Program-made: the position numbers and the translations under genes
NCBI GenBank assembly: GCA_020635915.1
Contig: JACJYU010000001.1
Span: 1,402,501-1,466,500, forward strand
Direction of reading: 5' to 3'
Source of the DNA: Flammeovirgaceae bacterium
GTDB taxonomy: Bacteria > Bacteroidota > Bacteroidia > Cytophagales > Cyclobacteriaceae
DNA length: 64,000 nt
The notes under the pieces: generated by a model
What the model was told of the DNA's origin: nothing
Database searches by the model: none
The model's input: only the letters and a program-made list of their open reading frames with translations
Part shown: piece by piece, positions 58,041-64,000 of the stretch
Layout of the letters: the number at the start of each line of letters is the position of its first letter
Numbering within the stretch: position 1 is the first letter of the stretch

Positions 58041-59264
58041 ATGGCAAAGATGAAAAGTCGTGGTTTTCTTTTTTTGGGGCTGCTTTTTGTGTCCGGCCTG
58101 CTCCATGCACAAACGGTGACCATCAGCGCCAGGGTGATAGACAGCGAGACCAAGGAGCCCCTGCCCTTTGCTTCCGTAGGGCTTAAAAACAGGCCCATAG
58201 GCACCATCACCAACTTGCATGGCGAATTTGACTTCCATATTCCCGTTGAGTTCAGGAATGACGTACTGGTCATTAACATGCTGGGCTACGAGCCTTATGA
58301 AGACCCCGCCTGGACCGTTACCAATCAGCCGGCCACCATTGAAATGGTGAAGTCCACCCGGCTACTGGACGAAGTGGTGGTCTCCGACTCGTTGCGTGGT
58401 GGGGAAATCCTTACCATAGCACTTGGGCGCATTACGCAAAACTACCCCATGAAGCCCTTTCTCCTCGATGGCTTTTACCGTGACGTCAAGGAGGTTGCGG
58501 GCACGTACATCTCCCTGCTGGAAGCAGCCGTCAAAATCTTTGACGAAGACTACCGCGCCCCCCGGAACAAGTTCAAACTCCGCGAGCGGGTGGCCCTTCA
58601 GGAGGTGAGGCGGAGCCTCGGCTATGAAAACAAATTCACGGCCTACTTTGACGAAGGCAACCTGTTGGAAGACATCCTCCTCCATAACAACATCCGCTAC
58701 CGGCAATTTCCTGAAGAAGAAATATTCTTTAAAGGGATGACCAGGGAAAAAGACTCGTACTACAACGGCCACCCGGTGTTTGTGATCTCCCAAAAATACG
58801 ACTACCACCTAACCATTTTTGTGGACAAAAACACGTACGGCATCATCCACCTGGAGTACGAAAACAACGAACAGGAAACCATTAGGAAAAGGAGGGGGCT
58901 CGTGAGCAAGTTCGTCAACCTAAAGAGGGTCATCGATTTTAAATCCTACAACGGGGTGCTGTTCCTTAACTATATCACGCTGGACTCCAAAATCAATTGG
59001 TACGACAGCAAAACCAGCGAACTCAAATTTGAAACACAACTGCACCAGCAACTCCTGATCAACAAAGTGTACCCGGACACGGACGAATACATTGGCACTA
59101 CGGAAAAAATGAAAAACTATGGCCTCCAATACCAGGACCTAAAATACAACAAGGCCTTTTGGGACAACTACAACGTGATCAAAGAGAGCCCGCTGGACAG
59201 GAAAATCATCAACGACCTGGAAAAAAACATTTCCCTCGACAAGCAGTTTCAAAATAAAAACTAA
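58041..59264 (+). CDS. Exported carboxypeptidase-regulatory-domain (CarboxypepD_reg-like) protein
   Basis: The 407-residue form from 58041 has a signal peptide (SRGFLFLGLLFVSGLLHAQ). A CarboxypepD_reg-like beta-sandwich follows (VTISARVIDSETKEPLPFASVGL, GTITNLHGEFDFHIP, LVINMLGYEPYE), then a motif like the receptor junction (LLDEVVVSDSLR). The remaining 280 residues (ILTIALGRITQNYPMKPFLLDGFYRD and later) are not a TonB barrel. Such proteins are common in Bacteroidota and their function is unknown. An upstream in-frame ATG at 57987 would add 18 residues before the signal peptide and is less likely. Confidence 0.82.
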   Translation: MAKMKSRGFLFLGLLFVSGLLHAQTVTISARVIDSETKEPLPFASVGLKNRPIGTITNLHGEFDFHIPVEFRNDVLVINMLGYEPYEDPAWTVTNQPATIEMVKSTRLLDEVVVSDSLRGGEILTIALGRITQNYPMKPFLLDGFYRDVKEVAGTYISLLEAAVKIFDEDYRAPRNKFKLRERVALQEVRRSLGYENKFTAYFDEGNLLEDILLHNNIRYRQFPEEEIFFKGMTREKDSYYNGHPVFVISQKYDYHLTIFVDKNTYGIIHLEYENNEQETIRKRRGLVSKFVNLKRVIDFKSYNGVLFLNYITLDSKINWYDSKTSELKFETQLHQQLLINKVYPDTDEYIGTTEKMKNYGLQYQDLKYNKAFWDNYNVIKESPLDRKIINDLEKNISLDKQFQNKN

Positions 59265-59277
59265 GAGGCCGTGGGCA

Positions 59278-59481
59278 CTATCCGCAACACTTGCCGTCCT
59301 TCTGTACGGGCGGGCAGGGCACGGTGCCATAGGAGCAAAACACGCAGCAATCCCCCGCCTTCGGCCTTATTTCCTTCCCGCACTTTTCGCATCGGTAGAA
59401 GTACACGCAGGCATCTGTTGGCATTGTTTCCTTTTTTTTGTGCCCGCAGTGTGGGCAGGTAACCTCGGATTGCAATATCAT
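59278..59481 (-). CDS. GDCCVxC domain mini-protein
   Basis: The 67-residue protein carries the diagnostic GDCCVFCSYG and CPPVQ elements plus two CxxC pairs (TCPHCGHK, RCEKCGKE), suggesting zinc or metal binding. In some bacteria this family contains selenocysteine, but here every position is cysteine and no in-frame TGA occurs. Function is unknown; a link to mercury or metal handling has been suggested for relatives. It lies eight bases downstream of the kinase gene. Confidence 0.88.
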   Translation of the reverse strand: MILQSEVTCPHCGHKKKETMPTDACVYFYRCEKCGKEIRPKAGDCCVFCSYGTVPCPPVQKDGKCCG

Positions 59482-59489
59482 TTTGGCGG

Positions 59490-60482
59490 TCAGATGAGTT
59501 CTTCAAATTTCATTTCTTTGGACTCGGCCAGGAGCCCCACTTTGTCGATGGGCACCACGCCCGTATGCTCGCACACCAGGCCCCCGCCAAGGTTTGACAA
59601 GGCCGCAATAAAGCCCGGCTTAAGGCCAAGGGCCACGCATAGCCCTGCAATGCCCACCACCGTGTCTCCAGCACCTGATACGTCCGCGATCTCCCTTTTA
59701 TGGGCAGGGTAGCTTTTTTGCACCGATTGATAATCGATATACACCCCATGCTCGGAAAGGGTCACCATCACCCCGGCATTCAATTTTTGGGCGAGATGGG
59801 CCACCGCGCTGGCCACCTGCCCCCGGTCGCTTCCATCGATGTCGCGTTTGAGGCCTTCCCGCAGTTCCTTCAAATTGGGCTTGAACAGGGTCACGTCCTT
59901 ATAGGACAGGAAATTCCTCTTCTTGGGGTCCACAATGGTGGGGATGTTGTTTTCCCTGGCCAGTGCCACGACCTTTTCTATCAGCCCGGCATGGATCACG
60001 CCCTTGTCATAGTCTTCAAAAATGATGGCATCGCAATTTCCAATCAACCCATTGATTTGCTTCATCAGCTGGGCTTCCTCTTCCGGCATTAGCTCCCTTT
60101 CCGATTCTTCATCCACACGCACCACATGCTGATGGCTGGCGATGAGGCGGGTCTTAATGGTGGTCGGCCTGTTCTTGCTCACCACGATGCCATCCTTGCC
60201 CATCCCCTGTTCATCCAGGCAATGCAATAGTTTTGTTCCTGCATCGTCATCCCCGATAAGGGCACACAAAATGGGCGTGGCGCCCAGCGCTTGCACGTTC
60301 AGGGCCACATTGGCCGCGCCCCCCAGCCGGTAGTCCCTTTTCTTTACCCTTACGATGGGCACCGGGGCTTCCGGGGAAATCCTGTCCGCACTTCCCCAGA
60401 TGTAACTGTCCAGCATGACATCCCCTATCACCATGACAGTCAGTCCGTTAAAAGCTTCAAAAATTTCCTCCAGTGAATTCAT
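59490..60482 (-). CDS. D-glycero-beta-D-manno-heptose-7-phosphate kinase (RfaE1 domain)
   Basis: This PfkB-family kinase makes heptose 1,7-bisphosphate for LPS core or nucleotide-heptose synthesis. The 330-residue protein begins with VMVIGDVMLDSYIWGSADRISPEAPVPIV and RLGGAANVALN, and ends with the catalytic GAGDTVVGIAGL loop. It is the free-standing kinase half; the nucleotidyltransferase half (RfaE2) is not fused or adjacent. The start ATG directly abuts the stop of the aminotransferase gene upstream. Confidence 0.9.
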   Translation of the reverse strand: MNSLEEIFEAFNGLTVMVIGDVMLDSYIWGSADRISPEAPVPIVRVKKRDYRLGGAANVALNVQALGATPILCALIGDDDAGTKLLHCLDEQGMGKDGIVVSKNRPTTIKTRLIASHQHVVRVDEESERELMPEEEAQLMKQINGLIGNCDAIIFEDYDKGVIHAGLIEKVVALARENNIPTIVDPKKRNFLSYKDVTLFKPNLKELREGLKRDIDGSDRGQVASAVAHLAQKLNAGVMVTLSEHGVYIDYQSVQKSYPAHKREIADVSGAGDTVVGIAGLCVALGLKPGFIAALSNLGGGLVCEHTGVVPIDKVGLLAESKEMKFEELI

Positions 60483-61682
60483 TTATTTCAAATGGGACAA
60501 GGCCTCCTTAATGCGCTTCATTGCCTCCACCAATTCCTTTTCCGAGGCGGCATACGATAGCCGTACGCAATTTTCTTCCCCGAAAGCGCCACCCGCCACC
60601 AGCGACACGTGTGCTTTGTTCAAAATATACATACAAAAATCATCGCCATTGCGTATGGTACCGGTACCGTCCGATTTGCCGTAGTAGTGGCTCACGTCCG
60701 GGAAGAAATAAAAGGCACCCTGGGGGTAGTTGGCCTTGATGCCGGGGATTTCCTTCAGCAGGCCATGGACGATGTCCCTTCTCCTCTTGTATTCGTCCAC
60801 CATCTTCAGGGTGGGGGCCAGGTCGCTGGTGATGGCCGCCAGGGCTGCCCGCTGCGCGATGGAGCAGTTGGCGGAAGTCAGTTGCCCCTGCACCTTGTTG
60901 CTGCCGCTGGCAATCCATTTTGGCGCGGCCAGGTAGCCTACCCTCCAGCCTGTCATGGCAAAACCTTTGGCAAAACCATTGATGGTGATGGTCCTTTCAA
61001 ACATGCCCGGCAATGAGGCTATGCTGGTGTTGCCGCCTGCGTAGTTGATGTGTTCGTAAATTTCGTCAGCGATCACCAATAGGTTGTCGTGCTTTAGCAC
61101 AACCTTGGAGATGGCCTCCAGTTCGCTTTTGGTGAACACGGAGCCCGTGGGGTTGCAGGGCGAAGAAAAAATAATGGCCCTTGTCCTGGGCGTGATTGCC
61201 TGTTCCACCTGTGCCGCGGTCACTTTGAAATCGTTTTCCAGCGTGCCCTTTACGATCACGGGGGTGGCCTCCACCAGCCGCACCAGGGCATCGTAGCTTA
61301 CCCAATAAGGGGAAAACACGATCACCTCGTCACCGGGGTTTAGCAATGCGATCATGGCATTGGCAATGGATTGCTTGGCCCCATTGGACACCACGATGTT
61401 TTCCGCTTTGTAGGGCACATTGTTTTGTGAGGCATACTTGGCGGCCAACGCTTCCCGCAGGTCCTGGTACCCTGCCACGGGAGGGTAGGCAAAATATTTG
61501 CCATCGTCTATTGCCTGCTTGGCCGCCTCGCACACATGCGCGGGGGTCTTGAAATCGGGTTCGCCCAGGCTGAGGCTGATGACGTCTATGCCCCTCGATT
61601 TGTACTCCCTTGCCTTGGCGGCCATGGCCAGGGTGGCCGACTCTTCTATGGCTTCGATACGGTCGGAAAGTGTCTCTTTCAT
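60483..61682 (-). CDS. Pyridoxal-phosphate class I aminotransferase (aspartate type)
   Basis: The enzyme transfers amino groups between aspartate or a related acid and a 2-oxo acid. The 399-residue form starts at the ATG 61682 (MKETLSDRIEAIEES), and the frame is open to 61745. It shows SLSLGEPDFKTPAH, the PLP-binding NPTGSVF region with FSSPCNPTGS, and the lysine in INGFAKGFAMTGWRVGYLA. It is the Ib/gamma-type aspartate aminotransferase common in this phylum. Coupled to the heptose kinase gene, with no obvious shared pathway. Confidence 0.93.
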   Translation of the reverse strand: MKETLSDRIEAIEESATLAMAAKAREYKSRGIDVISLSLGEPDFKTPAHVCEAAKQAIDDGKYFAYPPVAGYQDLREALAAKYASQNNVPYKAENIVVSNGAKQSIANAMIALLNPGDEVIVFSPYWVSYDALVRLVEATPVIVKGTLENDFKVTAAQVEQAITPRTRAIIFSSPCNPTGSVFTKSELEAISKVVLKHDNLLVIADEIYEHINYAGGNTSIASLPGMFERTITINGFAKGFAMTGWRVGYLAAPKWIASGSNKVQGQLTSANCSIAQRAALAAITSDLAPTLKMVDEYKRRRDIVHGLLKEIPGIKANYPQGAFYFFPDVSHYYGKSDGTGTIRNGDDFCMYILNKAHVSLVAGGAFGEENCVRLSYAASEKELVEAMKRIKEALSHLK

Positions 61683-61783
61683 AATGGTAGGTGTCAAAAA
61701 TATTTTCACGCAAAGAAAACCATATAAAACCAAGAAGGAAAACAATGGTTGTACTTATTGTGGCGCCCTATTTGACGGGCAAG

Positions 61784-62392
61784 TCAGTTAAATAGGGTGC
61801 GGGCCAGGATGCTCCTGCCAAGGGTGATTTCGTCTGCATATTCCAGGTCGCCCCCGATAGGGATGCCCCGTGCTATGGAGCTGAGCTTGACGGGGAATCC
61901 CTTCAGCCTTTTGCTCACGTAAAAAGCCGTGGTATCGCCCTCCATGGTAGGGCTTAGCGCGAGGATCACTTCTTTGACCTCCGACCCCTGGCCGGACACA
62001 CGCTGCAACAGGCTTTCAATTTTCAATTCGGAAGGCCCTATGCCGTTCATGGGGGAGATAACGCCACCCAATACATGGTATAGCCCATAGTATTGTGAAG
62101 TGTTCTCAATGGCCAACACATCAACGGTCTCCTCCACCACGCATAACATGCTGCGGTCCCTGCGGTGGCTACGGCATATCGAACACACCTCTTCATCGGA
62201 AATATTATGGCAATGTTTGCAAAAAACTATATTGGAGCGGAGCTTGTTGAGCGCTGCCGTGAGCGCAAAGGTGCTGGTTTCGTTTTCCTTGACCAGGTGC
62301 AGCACCAGTCTTAAAGCGGTCTTCTTCCCTATCCCCGGTAGTTTGGACACTTCATTAACAGCCTCTTCAATGAGCTTGGAGGGATATTCCAT
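61784..62392 (-). CDS. recR: Recombination protein RecR
   Basis: RecR acts with RecO (and RecF) in loading RecA at gaps. The 202-residue protein has a helix-hairpin-helix (SKLPGIGKKTALRLVLH), a four-cysteine zinc finger (CKHCHNISDEEVCSIC) and a Toprim domain (LCVVEETVDVLAIENT, PTMEGDTTAFYVSKRL). It is complete and of usual length. Confidence 0.96.
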   Translation of the reverse strand: MEYPSKLIEEAVNEVSKLPGIGKKTALRLVLHLVKENETSTFALTAALNKLRSNIVFCKHCHNISDEEVCSICRSHRRDRSMLCVVEETVDVLAIENTSQYYGLYHVLGGVISPMNGIGPSELKIESLLQRVSGQGSEVKEVILALSPTMEGDTTAFYVSKRLKGFPVKLSSIARGIPIGGDLEYADEITLGRSILARTLFN

Positions 62393-62403
62393 GGAATGCG
62401 CGG

Positions 62404-62685
62404 CTAAAGTATTTTGGCGTCAATTCCTTTTTCGCAAATTGCCTGACGCATGGGCCGCAACTCTTCGAAGGACCCGTTTTTTACGGTGCACTTGCCACGG
62501 TAATGGATGATCCACGTACATTGCTCTGCCTGCTCTAGCGTATGGCGGCATACGTGGACCAAGGTATGGATAACATGTTCAAAGGTGTTGAAGTCATCAT
62601 TGAATACCACCAGGTTTTTTTCCTCGGTGGCCTCAATGGATTCCAGGACCTCAACATGCCCTTGTTCCTGGTACGACATTTTCAT
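62404..62685 (-). CDS. clpS: ATP-dependent Clp protease adaptor ClpS
   Basis: ClpS delivers N-degron substrates to ClpAP/ClpCP. The 93-residue protein has the NLVVFNDDFNTFEHVIHTL core with the D/N substrate-binding residues, and then HTLEQAEQCTWIIHYRGKCTVKNG. It starts MKMSYQEQG. No clpA is near, and it is 11 bases upstream of recR on the same strand. Confidence 0.93.
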   Translation of the reverse strand: MKMSYQEQGHVEVLESIEATEEKNLVVFNDDFNTFEHVIHTLVHVCRHTLEQAEQCTWIIHYRGKCTVKNGSFEELRPMRQAICEKGIDAKIL

Positions 62686-62786
62686 AACCCTTTTGTTCGA
62701 CTATTCACTTGCCGGATACCCTGTTTTTTGGCTTCCAGTTCCAAAATTAAAAAAAAATAACAAGTTTTAGCGTTTACTACCCGCCT

Positions 62787-64000
62787 ATGAGCCCTACACT
62801 GGTATTATTTATACTGCTCGGTTATTTCGCTGTTTTGATAACGATTTCGATCGTTACCTCCAAAGGGGCTACCTCCGATACCTTCTTCACCGCCAACCGG
62901 CAGTCTTCGTGGTACCTGGTGGCCTACGGCATGATTGGTGCCTCGCTCTCGGGGGTGACTTTCATTTCCGTGCCGGCCAGCGTGGGCAACACCGCCTTCT
63001 CTTATTTTCAGGTGGTGTTGGGCTATGTGCTGGGCTACTGGGCCATCATTGGCGTGCTCATGCCCCTTTACTACCGGCTGAATTTGATTTCCATATATTC
63101 TTACTTTGAAGAAAGGTTTGACCGCATTTCCTATAAAACCGGTTCGTTCTTCTTCCTGCTCTCCCGGTCCATGGGGTCTTCGTTGCGGCTGTTCCTGGCC
63201 GCCTCTGTGTTGCAACTGTTCCTCTTCGATGCCTGGGGCATCCCCTTTTTTGTCACCGTGGTGATCACCATTTTTTTTATCTGGGTCTACACCTTCAGGG
63301 GCGGGATAAAAACAATCGTGTGGACCGATACTTTCCAAACCACTTTTTTGATCCTGGCCGTTATCATTTCCGTGGTGCTGATCGCACAGCGCATGGGCCT
63401 GGGCTTTGGGGGACTCATGTCGTTGGTGTTTGAAAGCCATTACTCCCGCATTTTCCATTTTAACGACCCGAACAGCACCCTCTTCTTTCCCAAACAATTT
63501 TTTGGGGGCGCGTTCATCGCCCTCACCATGACCGGCATGGACCAGGACCTGATGCAGAAAAACCTTACCTGCAAAAACCTGGGCGAGGCACAAAAAAACA
63601 TGTTCTGGCTGAGCAGCACGCTGGTCATCGTCAACCTGTTGTTCCTGGTGTTGGGCGCACTGCTTTACCTGTACAGTACCGAATTTGCCATTCCCTTGCC
63701 AGCGGTCCGCGATGAGCTTTTCCCCATGCTCGCCTTTAACGAGTTTGGCCTGCTGGCGGCCGTCTTTTTTTTGCTGGGGATCACGGCCTCTACCTATGCC
63801 AGCTCCGATTCGGCACTGGCCGCCCTGACCACTTCCTTTTGTATCGACTTTTTGGACTTCAAAAACAAGCCTGAAAAGACAAAGCAACGGCAGAAGAACA
63901 TGGTCCATGTGGGTTTTTCCATACTGTTTCTTGCCATCATATTGGTATTTAAGGAAATCAACGAACGCTCCCTGATCGATGCGGTGCTGGTGGTGGCCAC
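62787..64000 (+). CDS. Sodium:solute symporter family transporter (cut by window end)
   Basis: The visible 404 residues start MSPTLVLFILLGYFAVLITIS and show at least ten membrane helices of the SSS/LeuT fold. They include a GASLSGVTFISVPASVGNT segment in helix 2, TFRGGIKTIVWTDTFQT, and TASTYASSDSALAALTTSF. These are typical of the SSS family (TC 2.A.21). The substrate cannot be inferred. The stop codon lies beyond position 64000. The gene is divergent from clpS. Confidence 0.88.
   Translation, partial: MSPTLVLFILLGYFAVLITISIVTSKGATSDTFFTANRQSSWYLVAYGMIGASLSGVTFISVPASVGNTAFSYFQVVLGYVLGYWAIIGVLMPLYYRLNLISIYSYFEERFDRISYKTGSFFFLLSRSMGSSLRLFLAASVLQLFLFDAWGIPFFVTVVITIFFIWVYTFRGGIKTIVWTDTFQTTFLILAVIISVVLIAQRMGLGFGGLMSLVFESHYSRIFHFNDPNSTLFFPKQFFGGAFIALTMTGMDQDLMQKNLTCKNLGEAQKNMFWLSSTLVIVNLLFLVLGALLYLYSTEFAIPLPAVRDELFPMLAFNEFGLLAAVFFLLGITASTYASSDSALAALTTSFCIDFLDFKNKPEKTKQRQKNMVHVGFSILFLAIILVFKEINERSLIDAVLVVA

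Noticed and set aside
59278..59481. Selenocysteine in the GDCCVxC protein
   Set aside because: There is no in-frame TGA; all relevant codons encode cysteine.
62805..63908. Long minus-strand open frame (367 codons) at the right edge
   Set aside because: It is antisense to the sodium:solute symporter, whose membrane pattern is clear; the minus-strand product is His/Gln/Gly-rich without motif.
1..64000. tRNA, rRNA, insertion sequences, prophage or defence genes
   Set aside because: No transposase, integrase, terminal inverted repeats, cloverleaf-like sequences or defence-system motifs were recognised; a covariance-model search would be decisive for tRNAs and small RNAs.

Overview
This window is a chromosomal segment of a member of the Bacteroidota, most likely of the order Cytophagales. 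The evidence is an L28-L33-DUF4295-FtsY-RimO block, a DUF6452/DUF6048 pair, a DUF4249 protein beside a TonB-dependent receptor, a type IX secretion C-terminal signal, the bacillithiol proteins BshC and YtxJ, a fused E1 alpha/beta dehydrogenase, and promoters of the Bacteroidota type (TTTG, about 19 bases, TAnnTTTG). No tRNA, rRNA, CRISPR array, insertion sequence or prophage was seen. Most of the window is ordinary housekeeping DNA with tightly packed genes. The assignment to an order is inference.

Layout. 1-3500 (minus strand): the rpmH-rnpA-S41 protease-tsaB-DUF2480 run. 3536-7047: a pair of M16 zinc-protease-family proteins, one with the zinc motif and one without. 7135-7890: a broken gene remnant. 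8191-11772: glyQS, DUF2461, murF. 11872-14085: a secreted FG-GAP protein with a T9SS signal. 14250-17712: rpmB, rpmG, DUF4295, ftsY, then the convergent DUF6452/DUF6048 pair. 17906-21459: rimO, bshC, 5-formyl-THF cyclo-ligase. 21461-27632 (minus): TonB receptor, DUF4249 lipoprotein and an MG2/plug-like protein. 27709-30145 (minus): mnmD, ispF, an M16 peptidase. 30267-35277: fused E1 dehydrogenase, a very basic secreted repeat protein, ytxJ. 35280-45414: OsmC, an outer-membrane-like protein, a TonB protein, chrA, a 2OG/IPNS-type oxygenase, ribD/prmC, rocD, rmuC, and a stand-alone GroES-like protein with a 70-residue partner.

45593-56038 holds the most unusual genes. One is a single polypeptide joining a GNAT acetyltransferase to an HDAC/acetylpolyamine-amidohydrolase-type deacetylase. 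Next comes a threonine/serine dehydratase, followed by a 5-oxoprolinase operon in which an NRAMP-family transporter is fused in frame to PxpA, with PxpB and PxpC translationally coupled behind it. The transporter half has lost the canonical NRAMP metal-binding motifs, so it more plausibly imports an organic substrate such as 5-oxoproline. A membrane-anchored alpha/beta hydrolase and a class-C serine hydrolase lipoprotein follow.

56041-64000: a LytS/LytR-type two-component pair, a carboxypeptidase-regulatory-domain protein, a GDCCVxC mini-protein, a heptose-7-phosphate kinase, an aspartate-type aminotransferase, recR, clpS, and the start of a sodium:solute symporter cut by the window edge.

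The best candidates for something new are the NRAMP-PxpA fusion, the acetyltransferase-deacetylase fusion, and the 61-residue tandem-repeat secreted protein.
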